Shown here: piece after piece, positions 18,977 through 27,890 of the stretch
Position numbering within the stretch: position 1 is the stretch's first letter
Layout of the letters: every line of letters begins with the position of its first letter
NCBI RefSeq assembly: GCF_003443895.1
Contig: NZ_QQOA01000003.1
Location: 186,001-250,000 of the forward strand
Direction: 5' to 3'
DNA from: Paraburkholderia phosphatilytica
GTDB taxonomy: Bacteria; Pseudomonadota; Gammaproteobacteria; Burkholderiales; Burkholderiaceae
Length of the DNA: 64,000 bases
The notes under the pieces: generated by a model
Told to the model about the DNA's origin: nothing
What the model saw: only the letters and a program-made list of their open reading frames with translations
Databases searched by the model: none
Program-made: the position numbers and the translations under genes

Positions 18977-19180
18977 CGTTGTTCTCCGTGCTTGGGATCA
19001 CGCGGGCACATGACCCACTTTCCCCACGGATAATTTTATGCAATGCAGCAACGCGGAAAAAGCCTGTCCGGCAACACACTGCGTTGCACGAATCGACATA
19101 GTCGCTGCGATTGCACATCAACGATGAGCGTCAGGATGGTCGGCGGCGGATGCACGGCAAGATCCGGATCCACCGCCCGT

Positions 19181-20614
19181 TCAGTGATACCGGCGCGCCG
19201 AGCTGTCCGTATGGCTGCGCTGCGCCGCGTAGAGTTCGCGGAAGGTCCGCCCGACCGGCGCCGGCAGGTCGCGCGTATCGGTCCAGCCTCCGCCGAGCGG
19301 CAGCTTCGAGATGGCGTGGGCCTTGCCGCCGAGCATCTCGAGCATCCGCACCGCGAGTTTCGTGAAGAGCGCGTAGGCGGCGGGACGCATCGCGAGGAAG
19401 CCCCAGGCGGCCAGCGCGGCGCGCTCGGAGAACGGCCGCAGCCGCCGCTCGACCTGCTTCTCGCGCAGCTTGCGCAGCAGGTCCGACAGCGGAATGCCGA
19501 CCGGGCAGACGCTATTGCACTCGCCGCACAGCGTGGCGGCCTGCGGCAGGTCGAGCGCCTTGTCGAGGCCGACATAGCTCGGCGTCAGCACCGAGCCCAT
19601 CGGGCCCGGATACACCCAGCCATACGCATGGCCGCCGACCTTCTGGTACACCGGGCAATGGTTCATGCACGCGCCGCAGCGGATACAGCGCAGCATCTCC
19701 TGAAACTCGCTGCCGATGAGCCCGGTGCGACCGCCGTCGACCAGCACCACGTACATGTGCTCGGGGCCGTCCTGGTCGTCGGCGCCGCGCGGCCCGGTCA
19801 GCAGCGAAAAGTAGTTCGAGGTCGCCTGACCCGTCGCCGAGCGCGGCAGGAGGCGCATCGCGGTGGCCAGGTCCTCGAGCGTCGGTAGCACCTTCTCGAT
19901 GCCCGTCACCGCGACGTGCACGCGCGGCATCACCGTGCACATGCCCTCGTTGCCTTCGTTCGTGACGAGCACGACGGAGCCCGTCTCGGCAACCAGAAAG
20001 TTACCGCCCGTCACGCCCATGTCCGCCGACAGAAAATGCGGCCGCAGCACGAGCCGCGCCTCGCGCGTCATGTCGGGAATTTCGGTCAGCCGCGGGCGCG
20101 CGTGGGTGCGGGCGAACAGGTCGGCGATCTCGTCCTTGTCCTTGTGCACGACGGGCGCAATGATGTGGCTAGGCGGCTCGGCATCGTTGATCTGCAGGAT
20201 GTATTCGCCGAGGTCGGTCTCGATCGACTGCACGCCCATCTCGCCGAGCACTTCGTTCAGACGCATTTCCTCGGTGACCATCGACTTCGTCTTGATCACC
20301 TTCTTCACGTCGTGCTGCCGCGCGATGTCCGCGACGAGCCGCGCCGCGTCCTGGGTCGTCTCAGCGAACAGCACCGTCACGCCGCGCCGCGTCGCCTCGC
20401 GTTCGAACGCCTCGATCCACACGTCGAGATTCTCGAGCGCGCGGTTGCGGCGCTCCTTCAGCGCGCTGCGGGTCGCTTCGAAATCGATCGCGGTGATCGC
20501 GCTCGCGCGGCCCGCGACGAACTTCGACGACAGTTTCTTCAGGTTCTGCTGCAGACGCTGGTCCGCGAGCTTCTGTCCCGCGCGCGGCTTGAACTGCATC
20601 GACTGGACTTGCAT
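19181..20614 (-). CDS. lutB: Lactate utilization iron-sulfur protein LutB (YkgF)
   Basis: Subunit of the LutABC-type L-lactate oxidising complex, 477 residues from the ATG at 20614. The N-terminal part is the LUD domain (EMRLNEVLGEMGVQSIETDL, then TGGNFLVAETGSVVLVTNEG). Two [4Fe-4S] motifs follow near residues 308-380: CIRCGACMNHCPVYQKVGG and CGECNSVCPVGIPL. An AGG lies about 8 bases before the start. It follows lutA by 95 bp. No lutC (YkgG) gene follows here, so the third subunit must be elsewhere or absent. Confidence 0.93.
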   Translation of the reverse strand: MQVQSMQFKPRAGQKLADQRLQQNLKKLSSKFVAGRASAITAIDFEATRSALKERRNRALENLDVWIEAFEREATRRGVTVLFAETTQDAARLVADIARQHDVKKVIKTKSMVTEEMRLNEVLGEMGVQSIETDLGEYILQINDAEPPSHIIAPVVHKDKDEIADLFARTHARPRLTEIPDMTREARLVLRPHFLSADMGVTGGNFLVAETGSVVLVTNEGNEGMCTVMPRVHVAVTGIEKVLPTLEDLATAMRLLPRSATGQATSNYFSLLTGPRGADDQDGPEHMYVVLVDGGRTGLIGSEFQEMLRCIRCGACMNHCPVYQKVGGHAYGWVYPGPMGSVLTPSYVGLDKALDLPQAATLCGECNSVCPVGIPLSDLLRKLREKQVERRLRPFSERAALAAWGFLAMRPAAYALFTKLAVRMLEMLGGKAHAISKLPLGGGWTDTRDLPAPVGRTFRELYAAQRSHTDSSARRYH

Positions 20615-20709
20615 GGGCTGGCCTGCGAGATGAGTGGCGTGGGGTAACGGAGCGTTTCCGGCTTCTTTCTGTGAGGCGCGGCACGACGGCGCGCCTTGGA
20701 GAACGCCGC

Positions 20710-21432
20710 TCAAACGTCGCCGGCAAGCACCTGCGCGATATGTAGCACGCGCGTGGTCGTGTCGCCGGTGCGGCGCAGCCGCCCTTCGATATTCAGCATG
20801 CAGCCGAGGTCGCCAAGCACGACCGCGTTCGCGCCGCTCGCGCGGATGTTGTCGCATTTCTCGTCGACGATCGCGGTCGAGATGTTGCCGTACTTGACCG
20901 CGAACGTGCCGCCGAAGCCGCAGCAGTGCTCGCAGCTGGTCATCTCGGTCACGGCGACGCCCGCCTGCGCAAGCAGCGCGCGCGGCTGCGCTTTCACGCC
21001 GAGTTCGCGCAGCCCCGAGCAGGCATCGTGATACGTGACGCTGCCTTCGAAGCCGATCGCCTCCAGCGATACCTTCGCGACGTCGGCGAGGAATTCCGTC
21101 AGCTCGAACACGCGCGGGCGCAGGCGCGCAAGCCGGCCGGTCAGTTCGGGATCGTCGCGGAACAGGTCGGCGTAGTGCGCGCGGATCATGCCGCCGCACG
21201 ATCCGGACGGCACGACGACATAGTCGAACTGCTCGAACTCGCGCAGCGTCTTGTCGGCGAGATCGCGGGCGAGCCGGCGGTCGCCGGAGTTGTAGGCGGG
21301 TTGCCCGCAGCACGTCTGTGCGGGTGGCACCACCACCTCGAAGCCCGCGCGCTCGATCAGCTTGATCACGGAGAAACCGATTTCCGGGCGCATCAGATCA
21401 ATCAGGCAGGTGACGAACAATCCGACTCGCAT
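20710..21432 (-). CDS. lutA: Lactate utilization Fe-S oxidoreductase LutA (YkgE)
   Basis: A 240-residue protein with two CCG domains that bind iron-sulfur or heterodisulfide-type centres. The motifs are PPAQTCCGQPAYNSGD and SCEHCCGFGGTFAVKY, with upstream cysteines in GSCGG and YHDACSG. A strong GGAGGAG site precedes the ATG at 21432. It works with LutB in L-lactate oxidation to pyruvate. It is divergent from an IclR regulator gene, which is the likely controller. Confidence 0.94.
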   Translation of the reverse strand: MRVGLFVTCLIDLMRPEIGFSVIKLIERAGFEVVVPPAQTCCGQPAYNSGDRRLARDLADKTLREFEQFDYVVVPSGSCGGMIRAHYADLFRDDPELTGRLARLRPRVFELTEFLADVAKVSLEAIGFEGSVTYHDACSGLRELGVKAQPRALLAQAGVAVTEMTSCEHCCGFGGTFAVKYGNISTAIVDEKCDNIRASGANAVVLGDLGCMLNIEGRLRRTGDTTTRVLHIAQVLAGDV

Positions 21433-21600
21433 GGCTGCTCCTCCGAAAAAACGTCCCTGATTATCCGCTGTTTGCAGCACAACTCCAACGCCTGGCGCGC
21501 CGGGGCGTTCTTGTCTCACAATTCGAGAGAGACCTCAAAGGTGCGCAACCGCCGTTCGCTTTTTTCACTATACGAGATACAATCGCCTATCCTTACGCTC

Positions 21601-21614
21601 TTTGACGCGTCAAA
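21601..21614. promoter_or_regulatory. Perfect palindrome in the lutA/IclR-gene divergent region (candidate operator)
   Basis: TTTGACGCGTCAAA is a perfect 14-bp palindrome located 8 bp before the regulator ATG and about 170 bp upstream of lutA. A -10-like TACAAT at 21578-21583 points toward the regulator. The position suits autoregulation by the IclR protein; this is inference. Confidence 0.5.
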
Positions 21615-21622
21615 CGATTCCC

Positions 21623-22444
21623 ATGAGCGACACGAACCCGGATCCCAAGACTTCCATCCAGGTGATCGAACGCATGATGCGGCTGCTGGACGCCCTCGCC
21701 GCGCATACCGACCCCGTCAGCCTGAAAGAACTCGCGCAGCGCACCGAGCTGCATCCATCCACGGCTCACCGCATCCTGAACGACATGGTCACGTGCCGGC
21801 TCGTCGATCGTTCGGATCCGGGCACGTACCGGCTTGGCATGCGCCTGCTCGAACTCGGCAACCTCGTGAAGGCGCGCCTGTCGGTGCGCGACGCGGCGCT
21901 CACGCCGATGCGCGAACTGCATCGCGCCACCGGCCAGACGGTGAACCTGTCGGTGCGCCAGGGCGACGAGATCGTCTACATCGAACGTGCGTACTCGGAA
22001 CGCTCGGGCATGCAGGTCGTCCGCGCGATCGGCGGCCGTGCGCCGCTGCACCTGACCTCGGTCGGCAAGCTCTTCCTCGCCGCCGACGAAGCGAACCGCG
22101 TGCGCGCCTACGCCACCCGCACGGGCCTGTCGGGCCACACGCAGAACAGCATCACCGACCTCGCCAAGCTCGAGCGCGAACTTGCGTTCGTGCGGCAGCA
22201 GGCGTGCGCGCGCGACAATGAAGAGCTGGAGCTGGGCGTGCGCTGTATCGCGGCCGGCATCTACGACGACACCGGCAAGCTTGTCGCCGGGCTGTCGCTG
22301 TCCGCGCCGGCGGACCGTCTGCAGGACTCGTGGCTCGGGCAGTTGAGCCAGACCGCGCTGGTGATTTCGGAGTCGCTCGGTTACCGGCCGGAACTGGCGA
22401 CGCCGGCGAATGGAAGCGGCGCCGGCGCGGCGCACGCGCATTAG
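21623..22444 (+). CDS. IclR family transcriptional regulator
   Basis: A 273-residue regulator with an N-terminal winged helix (SLKELAQRTELHPSTAHRILND, residues about 33-54) and the C-terminal IclR effector-binding domain (QTVNLSVRQGDEIVYIER, later CIAAGIYDDTGKLVAGLSLS). I chose the ATG at 21623 over an upstream TTG at 21602 because homologues begin MSDTNP. It is divergently transcribed from lutAB and may control lactate use. The effector is not known from sequence. A hairpin terminator follows at 22502. Confidence 0.9.
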   Translation: MSDTNPDPKTSIQVIERMMRLLDALAAHTDPVSLKELAQRTELHPSTAHRILNDMVTCRLVDRSDPGTYRLGMRLLELGNLVKARLSVRDAALTPMRELHRATGQTVNLSVRQGDEIVYIERAYSERSGMQVVRAIGGRAPLHLTSVGKLFLAADEANRVRAYATRTGLSGHTQNSITDLAKLERELAFVRQQACARDNEELELGVRCIAAGIYDDTGKLVAGLSLSAPADRLQDSWLGQLSQTALVISESLGYRPELATPANGSGAGAAHAH

Positions 22445-22501
22445 GCGTGCGGTAGCGGCTCGCACGCGGCGCCATCGGGTACCGAATCCGCCAGAAACAA
22501 G

Positions 22502-22526
22502 AAGCCCCGCATTCACGGGGCTTTTC
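22502..22526 (+). terminator. Intrinsic terminator after the IclR regulator gene
   Basis: AAGCCCCG, loop CATTCA, CGGGGCTTTTC: an 8-bp stem with a T-run on the plus strand, 58 bp after the stop. It also reads as a weaker terminator for the convergent endopeptidase gene. Confidence 0.85.
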
Positions 22527-22553
22527 TTATTCCGTTTGCAGCGAGGCGGAGGC

Positions 22554-23729
22554 TCAGGTGCCCGCGCCGCCCGCATCCGCGCTCGTGATGCGCTGATCGC
22601 CGCCATTGTCGAGCCACGTGCGCAGACGCGTGGCGTCGGCGAAGCGCGAGTATTTGCCCGACGAATCGAGCAGCACCATGATCACCGGACGACCGTGGAT
22701 GGTAGCCTGCATCACGAGGCACTCGCCCGCTTCGTTGATGAAGCCGGTCTTCTGCAGACCGATGTCCCACGTCGGATTGCGCACCAGCGCGTTCGTGCTG
22801 TTGTATGCGAGGTTGCGCTTGCCCGTGAACACGTCGTAGCTGTGATCGGTCGAGAACTTGCGGATCATCGGGTACTGGTACGCCGCGTTGACCATCTTCA
22901 CGAGATCGCGCGCGGTTGAGACGTTTTGGCTCGTCAAACCCGTCGAGTTTTCGAAGTGCGTGTCCGTCATGCCGAGCGCTTTGGCCTTCGCGTTCATCGC
23001 TGCGATGAAGGCCGGGCGGCCGCCCGGGTAGTAGCGCGACAGCGCTGCCGCGGCACGGTTTTCCGACGCCATCAGCGCGATGTGCAGCATGTCTTCACGC
23101 GACAGCACCGAGCCGACCGACAGACGCGAGCCGGTGTTCTTCTCGTAGTCGCGATCGGCGTCCGTTACTTCGATCATCTCGGTCATCGGCGCCTTCGAAT
23201 CGAGCACGACCATCGCCATCATCAGCTTGCTGATCGACGCGATCGGCACCACCGCGTGCGAGTTCTTGTCGAAGAGCGGATCGAGCGAATTCTGGTCCAC
23301 CACGTACGCGACGCTCGAACGCAGCATCAGCTGGTCGGGCGTATCGTGCAGGCCGAACGCCTCGCCGACCGACGGCGACCGCGGTTCGAACGCGACGCGA
23401 TTGACGGCCGCGCGGTGGTGCGCGCCCATCACATAGCTCACGCGCTTGTGGCGGCTCTTCGCATGGGGGGCATCTTCCGGATCGGCGGCGGCCGTCTTCG
23501 CCGCAGCCTTCGACGACTTGGCGGCGACCTTGCCGGTTGCATGCACGGGGGCCTTGCGGACGACTTTGGCGTGCTCGCCCTTCTTCTCCGTTTTCGTCGG
23601 AGTAGCGGCGTAAGCATCGACAGGGGCGGCCACCGTCGCGGCGATGATCGCGGACGCGGCGTACGACAGCGCGGTGCCGAAAGCGGCGCCCTGGATCAGT
23701 TTCAGCGACGAAAACAGGTCGGTTTTCAT
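22554..23729 (-). CDS. pbpG: D-alanyl-D-alanine endopeptidase (PBP7/PbpG type)
   Basis: Periplasmic serine peptidase (391 residues from the ATG at 23729) that cleaves peptidoglycan cross-links. An N-terminal export signal covers residues about 1-42. A Lys/Ala-rich linker (about 43-100) and the S11-family domain follow. Active-site motifs are SISK (165-168), SEN (222-224) and KTG (327-329). The upstream ATG that would add 25 residues has no signal-peptide logic, so it was not used. Convergent with the IclR gene. Confidence 0.92.
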   Translation of the reverse strand: MKTDLFSSLKLIQGAAFGTALSYAASAIIAATVAAPVDAYAATPTKTEKKGEHAKVVRKAPVHATGKVAAKSSKAAAKTAAADPEDAPHAKSRHKRVSYVMGAHHRAAVNRVAFEPRSPSVGEAFGLHDTPDQLMLRSSVAYVVDQNSLDPLFDKNSHAVVPIASISKLMMAMVVLDSKAPMTEMIEVTDADRDYEKNTGSRLSVGSVLSREDMLHIALMASENRAAAALSRYYPGGRPAFIAAMNAKAKALGMTDTHFENSTGLTSQNVSTARDLVKMVNAAYQYPMIRKFSTDHSYDVFTGKRNLAYNSTNALVRNPTWDIGLQKTGFINEAGECLVMQATIHGRPVIMVLLDSSGKYSRFADATRLRTWLDNGGDQRITSADAGGAGT

Positions 23730-24508
23730 TGGTGTTCTGGTGGCAGCGACGGGATTTTCCCGCCCAGTGTAGTAAAACAACGAAAATTTAGCAAATTTAA
23801 GCACTTACCCGACCTCGTTAAACCGGAATGTCAGCGGTCATTGCGAGAGCCGATAGACTCGGCAGCTCAATCGAAAAAAACAATCAGCTAGCCGCCTCAA
23901 CGGCGCCCCTGCCATGCATGAAATGGACCTGCCAATTCGCATAACGGCAAAGTCACCGGGTTCTTGACCGGGGATTACAACCATAGGGTTGGCGCGGAGC
24001 GGAGCGCAGCGCAGGCGATCCAGCAAATTCGCCATGCTCGCACGAAACGCCTGAATCGCTCGGCAGACGCGTCTTAAGCGCCCGCTGCGGATTCCGCAAG
24101 ACGCGCGTTCGACTGCTGTCCTGCATTAACGTTCAATGACAGTTGTCGGTTTACACGCGATGCAAACTGGGTTTTCAGGGCCCGAAAGCCGCATCCAGCT
24201 GCCTTCTGTCATCAGCGCGACACCCGCAATGCCGATCATCGGATGGCGGTGCAGCACGCACCGCGACGGTGCAATCCGGGAAAACACGGACCTATGCGCT
24301 ATGGCGCAACCGCTTCATAAATCGTTGTTTTTGCTCCGCTTTCGAACGATTGTGCGACGCACAAAAAATTCTTGACATTCGCGCGGGCCATCCTAAAATA
24401 GCAACCATTGCTGCGACGCACCATGCTTATCGCAGCCTCGTACAGGGCACCTTTCTGCCTTAACCCATCAGTCCGCGAGAGACGGACTGTACTCCAGGAG
24501 CGTAAGTC
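23730..24508. other. Long intergenic region between pbpG and the phasin gene
   Basis: 779 bp with no gene I can support; short open frames here lack family features or good ribosome sites. The pbpG-proximal 80 bp is AT-rich for this genome (23765-23815) and probably holds its promoter. The phasin promoter lies at 24372-24399. Confidence 0.5.
24372..24399 (+). promoter_or_regulatory. Sigma-70 promoter of the phasin gene
   Basis: -35 TTGACA (24372-24377), 16-bp spacer, -10 TAAAAT (24394-24399). Both boxes are close to consensus. The leader would be about 100 bases. Confidence 0.75.
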
Positions 24509-25072
24509 ATGACTCTGCTGACCCCCGAGCAAATCGCCGCCGCACAGAAAGCCAACCTCGAAACCCTTTTCGGTCTCACGAACAAGGCGTTCGAAGGCGT
24601 CGAAAAGCTCGTCGAGCTGAATCTGCAAGTCGTGAAGTCGACGATCGCGGAATCGCAGGAAAACGCGCAACGCGCGCTGTCCGTGAAGGACGCGCAGGAA
24701 CTGCTCGCGCTGCAGGCTGGCCTCGTGCAGCCGGTTGCCGAGAAGGTTCTGTCGTACGGCCGTCACCTGTATGAAATCGCGTCGGCCACGCAAGCCGAGT
24801 TCTCGCGTGTTGCTGAAGCGCAATACGAAGAGCAGAACCGCAAGGTGCAGGCGCTCGTCGAAAACGTCGCGAAGAACGCACCGGCTGGTTCGGAAACGGC
24901 TGTTGCCGTGATGAAGTCGGCGATCACCGCTGCGAACACGACGTACGAAACGGTTCACAAGGCAACGAAGCAAGCTGTCGAAATCGCTGAAAGCAACTTC
25001 AACGCAGCTGCTGCCGCTGCAACGAAGGCTGCCGCGCAAGCTTCGCGCGCAACGAAGAAGGCAACGGCCTAA
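24509..25072 (+). CDS. phaP: Phasin (PHA granule-associated protein)
   Basis: A 187-residue amphipathic helical protein that coats polyhydroxyalkanoate granules. It starts [20 protein letters not shown] and carries the phasin_2 region ([20 protein letters not shown], residues about 21-40). The C-terminal tail is Ala/Lys-rich ([18 protein letters not shown]). An AGGAG ribosome site precedes the ATG, and codon use is biased toward a small codon set (e.g. many GCA/GCT alanines), consistent with high expression. Its presence implies that the organism stores PHA. Confidence 0.93.
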   Translation: MTLLTPEQIAAAQKANLETLFGLTNKAFEGVEKLVELNLQVVKSTIAESQENAQRALSVKDAQELLALQAGLVQPVAEKVLSYGRHLYEIASATQAEFSRVAEAQYEEQNRKVQALVENVAKNAPAGSETAVAVMKSAITAANTTYETVHKATKQAVEIAESNFNAAAAAATKAAAQASRATKKATA

Positions 25073-25117
25073 GCCTTCGCTGCACCCCGCGGCGCCGGAT
25101 CTGCTCCGGTTGCCGCA

Positions 25118-25149
25118 GCGGAAACGCGAGATCTTTCTCGCGTTTCCGC
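25118..25149. repeat. Perfect 14-bp inverted repeat downstream of phaP
   Basis: GCGGAAACGCGAGA, loop TCTT, TCTCGCGTTTCCGC, 45 bp after the phaP stop. No T-run follows, so it looks more like a 3' mRNA-stabilising hairpin or an operator than a standard terminator. Confidence 0.75.
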
Positions 25150-25305
25150 GCGTCGGAAACACCCCCCATCGCCTGCCCCTTGCTTTTCGACGACCTGACT
25201 CGATCAGGCCGTCTGGCAGGCGACGCCGTGGAGCCACAGCGTTGTGCGGCGGACATCCGCCTTGTGCAACCGAACGCTCCGATACGTGGACAGCGTATCG
25301 TTCCT

Positions 25306-25329
25306 CCCGGCTCAGGCCGGGATTTTTTT
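25306..25329 (+). terminator. Intrinsic terminator, plus strand
   Basis: CCCGGC, loop TCAG, GCCGGG followed by ATTTTTTT. It likely ends the phaP transcript, about 235 bp after the stop. Confidence 0.78.
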
Positions 25330-25349
25330 GGGCGCGGCAACGTAAAAAC

Positions 25350-25394
25350 AGCAACGGCGCATTCTGCTCATCACAGAATGCGCCGTTGTTTTTT
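25350..25394. terminator. Long hairpin terminator downstream of lpdA
   Basis: CAACGGCGCATTCTG, 8-base loop, CAGAATGCGCCGTTG followed by T's; read on the minus strand it lies about 120 bp after the lpdA stop and is also followed by T's. It probably separates the pyruvate dehydrogenase operon from phaP in both directions. Confidence 0.75.
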
Positions 25395-25513
25395 GCGGCA
25401 GCGGTTATCGCTCGTAGCGGGCGCGATCGCGGCGTCCTGACATCAGCAACGCGAGGCGACCGCTCGATGCAATCGCCTCACGCTCATGGCGCCACGTCAC
25501 GCCGCCACGCGCG

Positions 25514-27565
25514 TCACTTCTTCTTTTGCGGCGGCAGGTCCGTACACACGCCTTCGTACAGTTCGGCCGCCATGCCGATCGATTCGCCGAGCGTCGGGTG
25601 CGGATGGATCGTCTTGCCGATATCCGTTGCATCCGCGCCCATCTCGACCGCGAGGCACACTTCGCTGATCAGGTCGCCCGCATTCAGACCGACGATGCCG
25701 CCGCCGATCACGCGATGCGTCTCTTCGTCGAACAGCAGCTTCGTGAAGCCTTCGTCGCGGCCGTTCGCGATCGCGCGGCCCGACGCGGCCCATGGGAACA
25801 CCGCCTTGCCGTACTTGATGCCTTCGGCCTTGCACTGGTCCTCGGTCTTGCCGGCCCAGGCCACTTCCGGATCCGTGTACGCCACCGACGGAATCTGCAT
25901 CGCGTCGAAGTAGGCCTTCTCGCCATGCGCCGCTTCCGCCGCGACGTGCGCCTCGTGCACGGCCTTGTGCGCGAGCATCGGTTGACCGACGATGTCGCCG
26001 ATCGCGTAGATGTGCGACACGTTCGTGCGCATCTGCTTGTCGACATCGATGAAGCCACGATCCGTGACGGCGACACCCGCCTTCTCGGCGCCGATCTTCT
26101 TGCCGTTCGGGCTGCGGCCCACCGCCACCAGCACGAGGTCGTAACGCTGTGCCTCAGCCGGCGCCTTCTCGCCCTCGAAGCTCACGTAGATGCCGTCTTC
26201 CTTCGCTTCGGCCTTGGTGGTCTTGGTCTTCAGCATCACGTTCGCGAAACGCTTGCTGTTGTACTTCTCCCAGACCTTCACGAGATCGCGGTCCGCGCCC
26301 GTCATCAGGCCATCGAGCATTTCGACGACGTCGATCTGCGCGCCGAGCGTCGAGTACACCGTCGCCATTTCGAGGCCGATGATGCCGCCGCCGATCACGA
26401 GCATGCGCTGCGGAATCTGGCGCAGTTCGAGCGCGCCGGTCGAATCGATCACGCGCGGATCGTCGTTCGGCATGAACGGCAGCTTCACCGCTTCCGAACC
26501 GGCCGCGATGATCGCCTTCTGGAACTTGACGACCTTCTTGCCGCTTTCCGTTTGCACTTCCATATGGTTCGGACCGACGAACGAGCCGGTGCCCGTCACC
26601 ACTTCGACCTTGCGCGCCTTCGCCATGCCGGCGAGACCGCCCGTCAGCTTCTTGACGACGCCCGACTTGAAGTCGCGCAGCTTGTCGAGATTGACCTCAG
26701 GCTTGCCGAACGTGATGCCGTGATGCGACAGCGCCGCCGCCTCGTCGATCACGAGTGCGGTGTGCAGCAGCGCCTTCGACGGAATGCAGCCGACGTTCAG
26801 ACACACGCCGCCGAGCGTTGCATAGCGCTCGACGAGCACCGTCTTCATGCCGAGGTCCGCTGAGCGGAACGCCGCCGAGTAGCCGCCCGGGCCCGAGCCC
26901 AGCACGATCATTTCGCACTCGATGTCGGCGCTGCCCGAGTAGCTGGCAGCCTGCGGCGCGGGTGCAGCGGACTTCTGCGCAGCCGGAGCCGGCGCGGGCG
27001 CCGGTGCGGCCGCGGGTTTCGCCGCAGCGCCTGCGCCTTCGAGCAGCACGATCACCGAACCTTCGGATACGGTATCGCCCACCTTGACCTTCAGTTCCTT
27101 GACGACGCCGGCCGCCGGGCTCGGCACATCCATCGTTGCCTTGTCCGATTCGAGCGTGACGAGCGATTGCTCTTTCTCGACCTTGTCGCCAACCTTGACC
27201 GCGACTTCGATGACCGGCACGTCCTTGTAGTCGCCGATATCCGGCACCTTCACTTCCTGGACGCCGCCACCGGAAGCAGCCGGAGCAGCAGCCGGCGCCG
27301 GTGCGGGCGAAGGCGCAGCCGCGTCGCCGGAGGATTCGACGACAGCGATGACGGAACCTTCGGAAACCTTATCACCGGCTTTGACCTTGACCTCTTTGAC
27401 GGTGCCGGCGGTATCGCTGGGCACTTCGATGGAGGCTTTATCGGATTCGAGCGTCATGAGGGCTTGTTCTTTCTCGATGACGTCGCCCGGTTTGATGTTG
27501 ACTTCGATGACATCGACGTCTTTGAAGTCACCGATGTCCGGCACTTTCACTTCGACGAGACTCAT
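25514..27565 (-). CDS. lpdA: Dihydrolipoyl dehydrogenase (E3) with two N-terminal lipoyl domains
   Basis: E3 component of pyruvate dehydrogenase, which reoxidises dihydrolipoyl groups with NAD. It has 683 residues, against about 475 for plain E3 and about 590 for beta-proteobacterial E3 with one lipoyl domain. Lipoyl domain 1 is residues 1-78 (Lys43 in ESDKASIEV) and domain 2 is about 99-177 (Lys142 in ESDKATMDV), joined by Ala/Pro linkers. The flavoprotein starts near 215: FAD motif [11 protein letters not shown], redox disulfide [12 protein letters not shown] (Cys255/Cys260), NAD motif [10 protein letters not shown] and the C-terminal HPHPTLGE. Domain 2 is almost identical to E2 domain 2 (see the repeat entries). 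Third gene of aceE-aceF-lpdA. Confidence 0.95.
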   Translation of the reverse strand: MSLVEVKVPDIGDFKDVDVIEVNIKPGDVIEKEQALMTLESDKASIEVPSDTAGTVKEVKVKAGDKVSEGSVIAVVESSGDAAAPSPAPAPAAAPAASGGGVQEVKVPDIGDYKDVPVIEVAVKVGDKVEKEQSLVTLESDKATMDVPSPAAGVVKELKVKVGDTVSEGSVIVLLEGAGAAAKPAAAPAPAPAPAAQKSAAPAPQAASYSGSADIECEMIVLGSGPGGYSAAFRSADLGMKTVLVERYATLGGVCLNVGCIPSKALLHTALVIDEAAALSHHGITFGKPEVNLDKLRDFKSGVVKKLTGGLAGMAKARKVEVVTGTGSFVGPNHMEVQTESGKKVVKFQKAIIAAGSEAVKLPFMPNDDPRVIDSTGALELRQIPQRMLVIGGGIIGLEMATVYSTLGAQIDVVEMLDGLMTGADRDLVKVWEKYNSKRFANVMLKTKTTKAEAKEDGIYVSFEGEKAPAEAQRYDLVLVAVGRSPNGKKIGAEKAGVAVTDRGFIDVDKQMRTNVSHIYAIGDIVGQPMLAHKAVHEAHVAAEAAHGEKAYFDAMQIPSVAYTDPEVAWAGKTEDQCKAEGIKYGKAVFPWAASGRAIANGRDEGFTKLLFDEETHRVIGGGIVGLNAGDLISEVCLAVEMGADATDIGKTIHPHPTLGESIGMAAELYEGVCTDLPPQKKK
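27041..27271 (-). repeat. Duplicated lipoyl-domain segment, copy in lpdA
   Basis: Encodes lpdA residues 99-175. The encoded 77 residues differ from aceF residues 113-189 at only two positions (Leu/Val and Thr/Ser) by my alignment. The DNA is also very similar, so this is a dispersed direct repeat within the operon. Confidence 0.85.
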
Positions 27566-27890
27566 TAGTGTCCCCTTCTCTTATTGATCGTGGTGAAGCG
27601 AGGAAACGAAGAACCAGTCCACCCAGAGCGGCAAAAAAACTGGCAGCAAATCCACCATCGCTCGGCCAAAAAGCTGGCAGCCAAAGAGGCAGTAGCGACT
27701 TTGCCGTCCGCCCAAGGACGCGCCTTTCTTTTGCCTACTTTTCTTTGGAAGACAAAGAAAAGTAGGTGCCGCCCCGCACAGGGGCGACGCAAAAAAACAG
27801 ACGAGAAAACAGGTTCAACGAAAGCGCTTGAAAACTAAAGCTACGGCCTGCGCAGCAGAAGAACAACAAGCGCCCCGCGCAAACACAAGA
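27566..27890. other. Intergenic region inside the pyruvate dehydrogenase operon (aceF-lpdA)
   Basis: 325 bp without a gene, unusually long for an operon gap. It contains the palindromic element at 27734-27766. Confidence 0.65.
27734..27766. repeat. Intergenic palindromic element of Paraburkholderia type
   Basis: CCTACTTTTCTTTG, loop GAAGA, CAAAGAAAAGTAGG: a perfect 14-bp stem. The flanks (CTTTCTTTTG before, TGCCGCCCCGCACAGGGGCG after) resemble a dispersed REP-like element that I recall from Paraburkholderia genomes. It lies between aceF and lpdA and could act as a partial terminator or RNA stabiliser. Confidence 0.7.

Larger units (their letters stand above)
25073..25513. other. Intergenic region between phaP and lpdA
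   Basis: 441 bp without a gene. It contains three hairpins listed separately (25118, 25306, 25350). Confidence 0.6.
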
